Positions 35,686-47,010 of a stretch of 64,000 bases of DNA are shown piece by piece. Source of the DNA: Solen grandis (Eukaryota; Mollusca; Bivalvia; Adapedonta; Solenidae); NCBI GenBank assembly GCA_021229015.1, contig CM037782.1:40954304-41018303 (forward strand), in the 5' to 3' direction. A program made the position numbers and the translations under genes. A model generated the notes under the pieces. That model had not been told where the DNA came from, did no database searches, and saw nothing but the letters and a program-made list of their open reading frames with translations. Position 1 is the first letter of the stretch. Every line of letters starts with the position of its first letter.

Positions 35686-35848
35686 TTTTCATGTGAGGAA
35701 GCCTTCCAGCTGGCTTACGGTAGGTCGGTGGTTCTACCCGGGTACCACTGTGTACTCGGGGTCTTCCTCCACCTGTAATTAGCTGGACGTCGCTATATGA
35801 TTGAAATACTATCACAGCGACGGTAAACCCCAATACAACAACAACAAC
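35686..35848 (+). mobile_element. tRNA-derived SINE, 5'-truncated with TSD
   Basis: Contains the body of the SINE seen at 26.3 kb (GAGGAAGCCTTCCAGCTGGC to CGACGGTAAACCCCAATAC) and a (CAA)n tail. It is flanked by a 14-bp duplication AAATGATGCATTGT (35672-35685 and 35849-35862). The tRNA-like head is missing. Confidence 0.85.
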
Positions 35849-35862
35849 AAATGATGCATTGT

Positions 35863-37080
35863 GTGCATACGTCTTGAAAAACAGCAAAAAAATGACAAGA
35901 ATTACTATTGCAGTGATGATTGCAGCTGGCACCAGAGTCCAACGAGATAGAAAAAAAATGAACACATTTCATGTCCTTAAATTTCTCCCGAGAACAAATT
36001 GTTCCCAAGAAATATTAATAAATCATAAATTACCAATTAGAAATTATGTTTAAGTTTATTTAGATTAAACAGTTATGTATCTTTTGGTATTGAATCTGTT
36101 TGGGACATTGTAAATGCTGATATTCGATCACATCACTGTTAAAACATGGACAATTTAGGATGTTATGCACAAGTCATGAGTGACCTCAGTCCCATTCCGA
36201 ATGGCGGTATATTGATTTTGAGACCAGCAAATTCCTGTCACATTTTAAAATTAGATTATTAAGCAGCTTCTGAATATTTTAATGTGATCTGTAAACAGGT
36301 AGCAGTAGAAACACTGAAACACTAATGTATAGCGTCACGCGTACTTTCTAACTATTCACTTTAGACAACTTTAAATGCCTGTCCGTACCCACTGTGCCCG
36401 AAAAGGCGGATGGGTATTTATTACGTATGAACGAATTGTATGTAGAATTAACTGTATGGTAAAAATCACATGTATCAACAAAATCACGAATATAAAAGTA
36501 ACAAAATTAATATACTAGATTATATATTTTGGATATTTAAGTACTTCAATGATTTTTTTTTTTTTTTGCATGAGCAAAGTAAGTAGAATAGACAAATATT
36601 ACTTGCTCTTTGCAGCAATTGCTTATTTTAATACTACTACTACTACCATAAGTGGAAGAAGATAAACATTGGCCATGCGTGAATACATTTAAGTGTATAC
36701 ATCTATAATTAAGGCTACATTAATACAGAAACATGAACTCTTCTGATAGATAATTCTCTAAGCATATTGTTGTTGTCTCCCTTGACATGCACACATACGC
36801 ACACAATTAGATGGGGTCAATTTTAATCGATAGTAGAGAACCTTCCCCCTATAATAGAACAACATTGAACTTTCATCGCGCTTATATTACTTACTGCTTC
36901 GACATCAACAAGTGAGAGTGGGTGGCAGCAGTAAATTTTAGTTAATGCTTAATGGCAATTTGATAAAAGAAATATCGTGAATAATCTATCAATAGGATTT
37001 GTCTGATGTTACTGAGCAAGCTGCAGATAGTGCAACGCAATTGATGTCAGCTCTTACTGTTTATTGTCTTGACGAAAAAG
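35863..37080. other. Intergenic DNA, no gene seen
   Basis: AT-rich sequence without a convincing open frame. A T14 run occurs at about 36553. Confidence 0.45.
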
Positions 37081-37081
37081 T

Positions 37082-37155
37082 GGGCGCCGTGGTCCAGTGG
37101 TAACGTACCCGATTACGGATCAAGATGTTGTGGGTTCGAACGCTGTTGGAGGCAA
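37082..37155 (+). mobile_element. tRNA-like SINE head
   Basis: GGGCGCCGTGGTCCAGTGG resembles an A-box region and GGGTTCGAACGC a B box, about 50 bases apart. The 3' side does not pair with the 5' GGGCGCC acceptor arm, so this is a tRNA-derived relic or SINE, not a functional tRNA gene. Confidence 0.45.
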
Positions 37156-37263
37156 AAATTCTTCATGACCTGCACAGGCGCAAAGTACTGGTTCAACGCA
37201 AGTAGTAAAAGTTGTCAGAACGACGAAAAAGAAATACGTTCAAACAATAACTGAGGAAACAGA

Positions 37264-37345
37264 GGAGACACCGGCGCACAGTGGTAAAACGTCGGACCAC
37301 TTATATAGGGGTTGTGGGTTCGTATCCCGTAGAGACAGGATTTGT
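37264..37345 (+). mobile_element. Second tRNA-like SINE head
   Basis: GGAGACACCGGCGCACAGTGG and GGGTTCGTATCCC give A- and B-box-like elements. It differs from the relic just upstream. Another B-box-like word in reverse orientation (GGGTTCGATCCC on the minus strand) lies near 37493-37505. Confidence 0.4.
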
Positions 37346-38030
37346 GTCCGTATCTTTCATCGAGTCTTACAGCTAAAATAAAATGGGAGGAAGAAACAGA
37401 ATTTTAAACTGACGGATGGCATTTTGGGACAAAGGAAGATAAAAATGAGAGTAACTTTTCATGAGAGACAGAGAGAATGAGGCTTGTGAGGGATCGAACC
37501 CACGACTCCCTGTAAGGCGTAATTATTACTTTTCGTTGGAAGGATAATCAACGTTCAATGAATATGAGGTAGAGTTGGAAAACTAAATAAATATGACTTT
37601 AAAACTTTGTATATAAAAACACCCGTGTGTTCTATACTCGTACAGTGTCAGTCTTAATTCTAAACACCAATGTATTTTTGATTACATACTTTTATCGCAT
37701 AGTTTTAATGTAACATTTTTTAAAAAAGTCAATAAGTAAAAGTCAATAAGATTTGCTTTTTTTTTTCATTTCTTTATATGTCGAATATCTTTTATTTTTA
37801 AGATATGTCTTGCGATTTATTGAAAATTGTGTCTGATTTTCAGTTTTAAATGTACGAAAAAAGTGTTTTGCTTATACTCGTGTCTCACTTTCGTTCAAAA
37901 CATCGATCTATAATGGAGCATTTTCCCCGCTCTTGGTTTCTTCTCCATCTCCAACCAAGACTGGTTGAAGGACACATTGTGTGACGCCCAGAGCTTTTGA
38001 AAGCTGCGCAAAAGAAACTCGGGAAAAAAA

Positions 38031-38607
38031 ATGTATGGTGGCATACTTCTGCCAGCCACAGTGAATATGTGATTGGCAGTAGTGGACACTAACAGACAGT
38101 CTAGTCCTGTTATGATACTTAAGTAGATAACTTGAAAATTTGCTACTTGCCAGATACTTATCCACTTAGCTATGTCGAAACTTTTCTGAAAAATTGTCAC
38201 ATAGTCAGTTAGTATCTGGCAAGTAGAAAACTTTCGTGTTATCCTCTTAGGTATCTTAACAGAACAAAACTGCCTGTTAGTGCCTACTACTGCCAGCCAT
38301 ATATTCACTTAAGTTAACTGGATATCTCGCCTTTTTTCAAGTTAGTCAGTTAAATTATGTGGATAACAAGCATTTTTTCACATAATTATCTGGAAAAAGG
38401 CATGATATCCAGTTAAAATAAGTGAATATGTGATTGGCAGTAGTGGACACTAACAGACAGTTTAGTCCTGTTATGATACCTAAGTACATGTAGATAACTT
38501 GAAAATTTGCTACTTGCCAGATACTAACTGAATATGTGACAATTTTTCAGAAAAGTTTCAACATAGTTAAGTGGATAAGTAGCTGGCAGAAATATACCAC
38601 CATACAT
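38031..38607. mobile_element. Foldback element of nested inverted and direct repeats
   Basis: Termini ATGTATGGTGG...CTGCCAG and the reverse complement form imperfect TIRs of about 25 bp. Inside, a block of about 100 bp (GTGAATATGTGATTGGCAGT to CTTGCCAGATAC) occurs forward at 38061-38157, inverted at about 38210-38312, and forward again at 38424-38524. A further hairpin is centred near 38360 (ACTGGATATC / GATATCCAGT). No transposase. The antisense open frame of 137 aa across the left half is a by-product. Confidence 0.7.
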
Positions 38608-39000
38608 TTGCGAGTGTTAACATCAAAATATTTTCATGTCGGCTATATGAGTGAGCCCGTTGTGATAATTGGAATCACAGTTCTTCCTGTACTGACGGAG
38701 GGCAACCTAAGTCACGGAATAGACCATTTCAATCCGAAATGAGACGTAAACCCACGTGAATCAACAAGCACCTCCCGAACACTAAATCTACGTGCTGATG
38801 TACATAGGAATTAAACATACATTTGAAATATTTTCCCAGTCACTGATTGGTCAATTTAAATCAACGAATTATACCGAGAATTACCGATCCTCTGGTGAAA
38901 TGGTCTATAGAGATACTTTAGTGTGTTTTCTGACCATCATGTATCATCTGTGCTTATTTTGCATGATTTGGACTTGGGTTACGATACTACACGTTACCTC

Positions 39001-39241
39001 TAACCCTTTCCCTCATATAGACTCATTTTGACGCACTCAATAGGTACCACATTAAGCCAGATCTGCAGAAAACCGCAGTTAAACCATACCAAATTTAATT
39101 ATAAAGTCCTCACTTCCAGACCACTGAGGAGCAGCGAACAGCATAAAACCTGATCAGCCTGCGAGTTACTCGCAGGCTGATCTGGTTTTGTGTTGTTCGC
39201 ATAGGTCTTTTCATGGATTCCTCTATGAGGAAAAGGGTTAA
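39001..39241 (-). mobile_element. TTAA hairpin MITE, copy 3
   Basis: Same family in reverse orientation. The left flank has mutated to CTAA and the right flank TTAA (39238-39241) is intact. Internal hairpin around GCGAGTTACTCGC is retained. Confidence 0.8.
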
Positions 39242-39454
39242 TAGCGCTGTAAAGAGAAAACGAAAATAAGTGACCATGAAGAAAATAAAAATAAATGATG
39301 TTTACCGAGTTACACTGTTTTAGATCTATTTCACTGTACATGTGTGTACGTTTTGTTTGCCTGAGAAAATTGTCAAGTAGGCCCAAAACAAGGATCTTCA
39401 TACAGGGTTGTTGTTATACTCGTTGACTTATTATCACTTAAACCCGGTCTGGGA

Positions 39455-39552
39455 TTTTTAGTCGTTTTAGGAAGCTTTCCTGCTATAATTCGACAGGTTC
39501 TTTCTCCACCTGTATTCAGTTGAATGCGCTTATATGACTGAAAACTATCGTA
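39455..39552 (+). mobile_element. Diverged SINE fragment
   Basis: Body words of the tRNA-Leu-like SINE are recognisable (GGAAGCTTTCCTGCT, CTCCACCTGTATTCAG, CTTATATGACTGAAA) but heavily mutated. This is an old copy compared with those at 26.3, 35.7 and 49.7 kb. Confidence 0.5.
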
Positions 39553-40177
39553 CTTATACAAACATCGCGCTCCCTACGTCCCAGTAACTATACTGTACTT
39601 AGCGCTAAGTAATACTGAAATACTTAGGAGCGTATTTTCAATTTAAAAAACAAAAACGGTCTCCCACTTTTTCCTTAATTTCTAAACAAATATTGTAAAT
39701 TATGAAGTCAAGTTAGTCATACACTTAAACATTTCGTTTAAAAGGAAACAAAAAATGGATATTCTGTATGGTATATAATTTGTCCTAAATTAAAAGTATA
39801 GATGGACGGATACAAAGATAAAGAGACGGGTGGATGGAAAACAAAAAGCAGTCTGTTCCAATTCAAATGCTCTTTATCACGCATTATATTAAATATACGG
39901 ATATAAAAACACACATTCATCATATGGCAAAGTTCGATACGTAAGCGCGTTTATTTTCATTCCAAAAAAATGATCAGATTAAGAACCTGAGAATATACAG
40001 ATCAATGACCGATAATCTTAGCTTCTGAAATGTTACACCTGTCAACGTTTGATAAATACACCGATAGAAATCCTCCCGGAAGATGATAAATGTAGCATGG
40101 TCAATTTGAAAACTGGACCTGCGTTATCTGATATGGTGAATATAAGAATTTATCTAAATATTTGCAGCAGATCATGG

Positions 40178-40183
40178 TTTATT
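40178..40183 (-). terminator. Candidate poly(A) signal of receptor gene
   Basis: AATAAA on the minus strand, 60 bases after the receptor stop codon. A second AATAAA lies at 39955-39950. Confidence 0.4.
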
Positions 40184-40242
40184 GTGATTTTAGTTATTGG
40201 CAGGAGAAGCATGAAAGAGTACAACAGAGGCACTGTGGAGTT

Positions 40243-42190
40243 CTACTTCCCAACAGCTTTTCCATAAATTTCCCGGACTTCCTTAAGACATAAACAGTAC
40301 ACTGGAAATAGTACATAATTTAGAAGTTTTAGACACTCTGTAAAATATGTCACATAGCAGCTATCGGTTGTTACAAATGTGCGCCGAACAGCGCGTGAGA
40401 CTTCCGGGACCCTGTATAAATAATACGGGAGCATCAGCAAAAATGCTGTTGTCGAAGTGATGAAGATAAATGTGGCAGATTGTTTTCTTGTAATGTAAAA
40501 GTAATTATCGTTTGTAAACGAGCCTGAATCCTTTCTCTGACGTACACACGAGTACAGGAGCGATGTGAAGGCGATGACAAGTACAATTCCATACGGCAGG
40601 AAGAACGTGATGATGGTGAGGAGATACACGCTGCCCGGTGGTAAGTACGGGGTGGAATCTAGGTCACATCTTCGGATTTCTGAACTGTCTATCTGCATAG
40701 TAAAGAGACCAAAAATGGCGAGATTTCCGCAAATCATGATGAAAAGTATTAACAGCATCCATAAAATAATAGTCTTCCTACCACAAGGTGATTTCGGCCT
40801 AATAATATGCGCCAGAACGTTCATAGCAATGACAACATAATAAACATTCACGACAAACTGAATAGTTTCTTCTGTGTGTTTGAAAACAAGGCACTTCCGG
40901 TCAAATTCTCCCAACTGAATTGAATTTTCTCTCATGTAGATTCCAATGCTAAGATAAGCTACGTGGGTCACCGCAGAATTCATTAACAGCCAATGTCGGG
41001 TGAATGGTAGCCTTTTTCTGTCAATGACGAAATCTACCACTAGCAAAAACATGAGGATGGTATTTGTCAAAATTCCAAGACCGGAAATGACGTTGAGCGC
41101 AAATTTCCAGATCGTGAAGTTTTGACACTGGCCGTATGGTAACGGACCGGAAGTTTGTGTGTATGTCTGATTCAACACTAGAGACATATTTTCAAGGTCT
41201 TCTAAGGAAATATTTAGCACAAACTTTGTGAAAATATCCCCATAATCGCCATCATAGTTGTATTCATCTTTGACCTGAAAAAAGAAAATACTTTTGTAAT
41301 GTAGGTATTTACTAATGGCAGTGGCTGTTGATATGGAACAAGACGACTAGCCGCAAGTTTAGGTCCCCCAGTCAGGGCGACTAGAAACTGTTGTTACTAA
41401 TAGACCATTTTATTCTGAAATGAGACGTAAACCTGCACTTCACGAACACCTGATCTACATGCTGGTGTATAATTCTACACAATGTTGAATAGGACACATA
41501 TATTTGAGGTTTTTCCCAAGTCACTGAATTTCCCAATTCATCAGCGAATTATTACTGGATATTGCCTATCTTCTGGTGAAATGGTCTATTACACTCTCTT
41601 CTTCTACACATATTGTATGTCATATACTCGTCATTCTTGTCTGGTAGAGGAATTAAAATGAATTGTATTAATTGTACCCTGTCCCTTGTAATTATCAATT
41701 TCCGCAGCGCAATAAATGTGTTAAACGTAACATAAAGCACAAACCAATAGCAATCTCTTATCTTGCTTGAAATATACCATGTACTTTGAAATAAAAACAC
41801 GGCTGCCACTGCTTTTTTTGAAAATTGCAGCTTTGATAATATGAAATATCTAATTAGATCTTATTACATACAGGTCAATGGAGCTTAATCACATTCTTAT
41901 TTTTTAACGTATTATATAATTTTCATATTTATTTACTATACCACCTGTGACAAAAAAAAAAAAACACAAATCAAACATATACACACATATACACGCGCGC
42001 GCCACGTAAAAAATTCGGGATCTTCATAATAAGTAAGTATGTATATTTTTCTTTCATCAGCTGAAGTCAGATTATATCTAAATTGATGTTTTTATACTTT
42101 TAACATGATATGATTGCACAATATCACTTATGATTGAGGATCGTATGTTTGGATATTTATCTAAATGATGCATATTCCACATACCTCCAT
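40243..42190 (-). CDS. Rhodopsin-like seven-transmembrane receptor (orphan GPCR), two coding exons
   Basis: Exon 1 contributes only ATG GAG (42190-42185), directly followed by donor GTATGT. Exon 2 (41274-40243) follows a TTTTTTCAG acceptor and is open in phase 0 to TAG, giving 345 residues. The start has an in-frame TAA upstream and an AAAATGG context. The N-terminus (MEVKDEYNYDGDYGD) is acidic and Tyr-rich, like sulfated N-termini of peptide or chemokine receptors. N-glycosylation sequons fall at Asn23, 31, 37 and 54. Seven hydrophobic segments lie at about 61-82, 96-115, 139-158, 170-195, 217-243, 268-288 and 310-335. Cys130 and Cys205 are placed for the TM3-ECL2 disulfide. The TM1 Asn (LTN) and TM6 Pro (MLPYY) are kept. 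DRY is replaced by AHIIRP after TM3, and NPxxY by an LFPVYC-like sequence. It is probably a plasma-membrane receptor of unknown ligand, in a lineage-specific family. Confidence 0.8.
41275..42184 (-). other. Intron 1 of the receptor gene
   Basis: The inferred 910-bp phase-0 intron runs from GTATGT (42184) to CAG (41277-41275). It contains an alternating purine-pyrimidine stretch (ACACGCGCGCGCC near 41993-42003) and an A12 run. Confidence 0.6.
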
Positions 42191-42455
42191 TTTGTTTTAA
42201 TTAGAACAGCAAACTGTATCCAATGAGTCTGTCGGAAGCTGCTCGTGAAGTCTCGTCTGAAGACAGCCTGCACACTCCGAGAAGTTGTACAAGATCAGTT
42301 CATGCTTCACATCTGCCAAAGACATCATACAGCGAGTGTTTAATTCACCCGGTACCAGAGGGCAATTAAATGTTTATTTACTTTCCCACTCATGAGAGAA
42401 TGTTGGCTTTGATGTGCAGTATGCTGTTATAGAAATAAATGTGAGAAGCCAAGTG

Positions 42456-42484
42456 CCCCCCCCCCCCCCCCCTCTCTCTCTCTG
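42456..42484. repeat. Poly-C then (CT)n tract
   Basis: A run of about 17 C residues followed by CT dinucleotides, then GTGTG. On the minus strand this lies upstream of the receptor start codon, possibly within its 5' leader or an upstream intron. Confidence 0.8.
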
Positions 42485-42600
42485 TGTGCCTGTACATGCG
42501 TATTTTAAGTTTGACTTGTTTAAAAAATTGAGATGTAATTAGAAAAGAAAAGATGTAAAAGAAACTTAAAGGGGATAAGACTGAAATACTAACAAAATTA

Positions 42601-42842
42601 TTAACCCTTTCTCTCATATAGGCTCATTTTGACGCCCTCAATAGGTATCACATACACCCTGATCTGCAGAAGACCACAGTTAAACCTTACCAAATTTAAT
42701 TATAAAATCCTCATTTCCAGACCACTGAGGAGCAGCGAACAGCATAAAACCTGATCAGCCTGCGAGTTAGTCGCAGGCTGATCTGGTTTTATGTTGTTCG
42801 CATAGGTCTTTTCATGGTGTCCTCTATGAGGGAAAGGGTTAA
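42601..42842 (-). mobile_element. TTAA hairpin MITE, copy 4
   Basis: TTAA flanks at 42601-42604 and 42839-42842, termini CCCTTTC(T/C)CTCATA, and the internal hairpin (TGCGAGTTAGTCGCA centre). It is inserted upstream of the receptor coding region, between it and a candidate non-coding exon at 44.1 kb. Confidence 0.85.
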
Positions 42843-44080
42843 GGTTGATTTTGAATTAGAATGACCATATTCACCAGGTATCTAAAGACAGAATGCTCAC
42901 ATAAGTTAAGAACAGTCTATTTTATAGACGACATTATTTTCTCCTTTACCATCATATTTCTATAGAAAGATACTGGTTCCCTTCATCGGATAAAATCTAA
43001 GGATTGGTCAAATATTACAAAAGTTAAGAAACATCATCAAACGTTTCGTAAACATGGCACTAGACCTGTAGTTTACCATAATTGTTGATTTCGTAAATAG
43101 TGGCGCCTCGCCTGAAAACAAAAAAGCAGTATATGTTTCCTCAGATTTATATGTCCTTAAATCCTCATACAACTATTTTTGAACCTAAGAAACTGTTCCG
43201 GGTTTCTCACTAAGATTCTACAAAGTGAAGTGCAAGAAAATTGGAGTCCCCATATTACGGAATCAGATCCCCATCGCCGCCCAAAAAAATACGATGAAAT
43301 AATTAATTGATAACAAGATTAAAACAAGAATCCAGGACCCCAAATAAAGAGTTGTTGAGAACTCGGTGTAACTGTGAAAATAAATCACGAACTATATATA
43401 ATATAATTTCTAAGATTTAAACTATAATCAATTTGTTTCATCATACTTTTATTTCCGAATCAAACCATAAATAATCAATTTCTAAAGAAAAATAGAGTAT
43501 CCAAATTAGCATGATTATTATTAGGTTAATCGTGATCAACTCTTTATAATTATGTTATCTGAAAAGACAGCTTCATGTAGGTTGAATCTTCAAAAATAAA
43601 TGGTTTCCCGTGTTCAGAAGTATTAAAAACGATTATTTACATTTTTAGAGATCATGAAACAATGCACATTGCATATATACATGCTTTAGTTGCTAATTGC
43701 TTATGACTTATTTTGGTTTCTATTCATTTAATCTTCCAGTTGTTATTAATTTTTCTTCCCATTTTTTAACTTTCTGTGTGTGTGTGTGTGTGGTTGTGTG
43801 TGCTCTAAGAGAAATTTCTAACAAAAGAACATAGCTTACATAAAATTTATCAATTGAAATGCCACCAAACGTAATACAAATCTTAAGAAAACTGTGATAA
43901 TATTGTTGTAGCAATAATTCAAATAATAATTCATCTCATCATTGTCATCATCATCATCATCATCATCATCATCAATAACAACAATAAGATTGAATTAGTG
44001 ATTCCTATGTAAAAGAAGAAACGAGGGAATTCAGAGTCAGGTTAAACTTGAGAAATGAAATAAAGAAAACTATTACTTAC
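42843..44080. other. Intergenic or intronic AT-rich DNA
   Basis: Includes a (GT)n run at about 43778-43800 and a (TCA)n run at 43945-43974. No open frame of note. If the exon candidate at 44.1 kb belongs to the receptor, this is intron. Confidence 0.4.
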
Positions 44081-44200
44081 ACGTGACCAACACATTCCTT
44101 CCACTTGGGATCCTTATGATTCAGTGAGAAACAGAGCTTCACCAACGGCTCCAGATAGAATCGGAATCACTCGCCCAACCCCGATAGGCCCGGAAGATAT
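44081..44200 (-). other. Candidate non-coding 5' exon (receptor gene?)
   Basis: On the minus strand a locally GC-richer stretch ends in a good donor, ACGT|GTAAGTAA (exon end 44081). It is in the right direction to be an upstream non-coding exon of the receptor, with possible acceptors near 42.31 and 42.43 kb. It could equally be a chance site. Confidence 0.25.
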
Positions 44201-46062
44201 CGCAGAATATCAGAGAGGTGTTCCGAAATGATTTTGACAGGTAGAGATGCTCAGTCTCTAGAACGATCAGTAGGAAAGATCACCAAGGGTCGGTACAAAT
44301 GTGTTTGCTCTTATTTTAGCTTTAAAATCAAGGGTTGATGAAAAAACTGAATGCTCCAGATGGAGTTTCGTTTAAATCATTAAAATTGAAGTTTACAGTC
44401 TAGGATATAAACTATGTTACGATATTTTGATCATGTTATACGCATATATATATTTTTTCATGTATCAGTTTATCATATTTAAACGGGTTAGGGGATTGCA
44501 TGTAGCTTTTTAATGTAAAACTGAGAAGTGTTCATCTTACATTTAGAGACTATGTTCATGCTTTATGCTTGCTCCAATACTCCTTTATTATCATGCACGT
44601 GACAACTGCGGCATGTCAGACAACATATAGCTTACTCTCCCCATGCAGATCTCGGACTGACGCTCTTAACCGTTACAGAATCACGAGTCTTCGTTTACCC
44701 AGCGCGGAGTCTAGAACGAGTTTTGCAGTCGTGGGGCAATAAAATATAGCAACGGAATGATGAAGTTTCAGTACTTTTTTGTCTTTTTGTAATTACTGGA
44801 ATCCTTTGATGTTTTAGCACAATAGCACACTCGTTATTCTGGGCCGTGTTTTTACGGAAGTGCTAACAGACGTCTCGGTATTCAAAAGAATGTTTCTTTT
44901 TGTCAAGGACCTTAATAGTTTTTTGGCAACGAAAATGAATATAACACGTTTTGGTTTTCTTTCTTTTTTTTTCTCTAGAATTGTGTGGTTAAGTTATTTA
45001 TGAAACCTTGAAAAATAGATTTTTTTTTATAAAGAAAAACATACTTACATTTGTAGTTAATACTAATTCATATTACTAGAACATATGTTACCTCTAATTC
45101 TAAAGGATTTTAGCGTATTCAACTTTTAAGAGAGTTTTGTTGGAAGGAATATGATAACGTATACGTAATGCATGTAGAATTTTGATGTCTGCTTACTATT
45201 ATCATGGTATAATATAAAAATGCAATGTCTACTGATTTTGAGTCAATTAAATCCTTGAATCTAGTTTGTGAATATTTCTTTTATGTTCCCACCCTTTTTC
45301 CTTCTATATTGTTATTAAATACAATAATAAATTATCTATTTATTCTACCTTTTGAAGGCAAGTAAATAAAGGCCGTAATAAAATGCAGTATTGTACTTAC
45401 TTAAAATTGTTGCCCACCTTTCATGTCTTACTTAATGAACTGTGAGTCAACGTTCAACTTTACACCTTGGGGTACTTTCTCTTCCTGTCTTCATCTTACT
45501 TCTTGAGAAAAAACTTTCTTTCTTTTTTTTTCTTTCTTTCTTTCTTTCTAGTATGTTTGCAATATGCTACTTAATCACGTGTGTCCCGTTTCTCTACACC
45601 TCAAACAAAAAGTTATTTTAATGATGCAAAATAGTGATACTGTTCTGATTTTGTTTTTCACATAAAGTAAAAAGTCAGTGTAAAACAACGCAGTAGATGA
45701 AATATCTTTTATTTATTTGATTGAGTGGGCACTAAGTTAAACAACATTACTATGACTAATGTATAAGATCAAATTTGTGTGTACAAAGTTTGGTGAAACT
45801 GGTTCTAGGCCCTTATGAAACTATCTGTATTCTTCAGTTCAACTTTTGTTCAAACCCTAGAACTAATTGATTTACTAAAGTTTACAATATAAACAGAAAA
45901 ATGGTATTCGATTCGTTCAAAGTTTCGAGATTGTGGTTGATTTCAAGTTGAGAGTTTCGACAATTTGTGATGTTTCTTGGAATAGCCAGTTGAATGTTCA
46001 CCGTGTCCAGGCTGTGTTGTGATGACAAGAGAAGAAGGAAGATGTTGGTTCTGAAGATGACC
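44201..46062. other. Intergenic DNA, no gene seen
   Basis: AT-rich, with a (TTTC)n run at about 45516-45551 and several poly-T tracts. No convincing coding frame on either strand. Confidence 0.45.
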
Positions 46063-46375
46063 GGTCCCGGTTGCCAAGTTGTTAGAGCGTCCGCCCCGTA
46101 ACAGCGAGGTTGTGGGTTCGATCCACGACTGCGATTTATCAAAGTCTCTTAAAATGGTACTGATATACGATGTAATTCCTTCGTGCTTGACGCTCAGCAA
46201 ATACGGGTAGTTTCAAAAATGGTTTACCCAGTGTCGGCATTGTATGGCTGGATGTGATTATATCAATTGTCTACGGGTCTATATAGGTATGAGGCAACCC
46301 GCTATCTGCCTCTTGTGGCCTAAGGTCTCCAAATGACTTATATTCTATTGATGGGAACCCAAGCAAGCAAGCAGA
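46063..46375 (+). mobile_element. tRNA-derived SINE of a second family
   Basis: The head GGTTGCCAAGTTGTTAGAGC (A box TTGTTAGAGC type) and GGTTCGATCC (B box) are properly spaced. A non-tRNA body extends to about 46375, ending near an ACCCAAGCAAGCAAGC tail. The acceptor stem does not pair, so it is not a tRNA gene. Confidence 0.5.
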
Positions 46376-46579
46376 GAGGATTCTAAGTATAGAGGAACAC
46401 ACACAATTAAGATATATACTTTAATATCTTTCACTGACTAGATACATAAATATATTGGATTTAACATATACATATGACAAAACACTGAGATCCACAGGTT
46501 CGGGTGAATTCAATTGTATCTGAGCCTTAATTCGAGACACAGCAAATTTAACATGAAATATGAGATAAAATTTTGTTGT

Positions 46580-47010
46580 GAGACTTATAGATACCCATCT
46601 ACAGACGAATGGAGACCCAATTCAACCATCTGTGATTGTGAAAACAAGATGGTTTCCCCATCACATGCAATTACGCGTTATGAACGGTAATGAAACTATA
46701 TTTAGAATTATAAAAACCTTTATTTAGATTTTCTATTTTCATTTGCCGTCACTTGGCTGATCACATGCACTATTCGCGCATGCGCTTTCTTCAAGGGCTT
46801 CATGGCAAATGGTACTACAAGCACCTGCTATGGGGATACCGTATTCTGTGTTTAACCGATTTCGCCGCATTTGCGTTTACAAAAATAGCATATTCTCGTG
46901 TAATAAGACCTACACTTCACTAACACTAACGAGGTAGAGTAGAACATATTTTTTTTTAATTTCTACCAATCATCTTTGAATGAGCTTCTTTAAAGCATGA
47001 CAGTCTTTTA
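46580..47010 (+). repeat. Dispersed repeat shared with 15.7 kb
   Basis: Second copy of the repeat at 15720-16130, same orientation, with recognisable but diverged words (TGGTTTCCCC, CGCATGCGC, GACCTACACTT, TTCTACCAATCATC). No coding potential. Confidence 0.55.

Noticed and set aside
37895..38308. 137-codon minus-strand frame
   Set aside because: It overlaps the foldback element, its composition follows the repeats, and no domain or splice support is visible.
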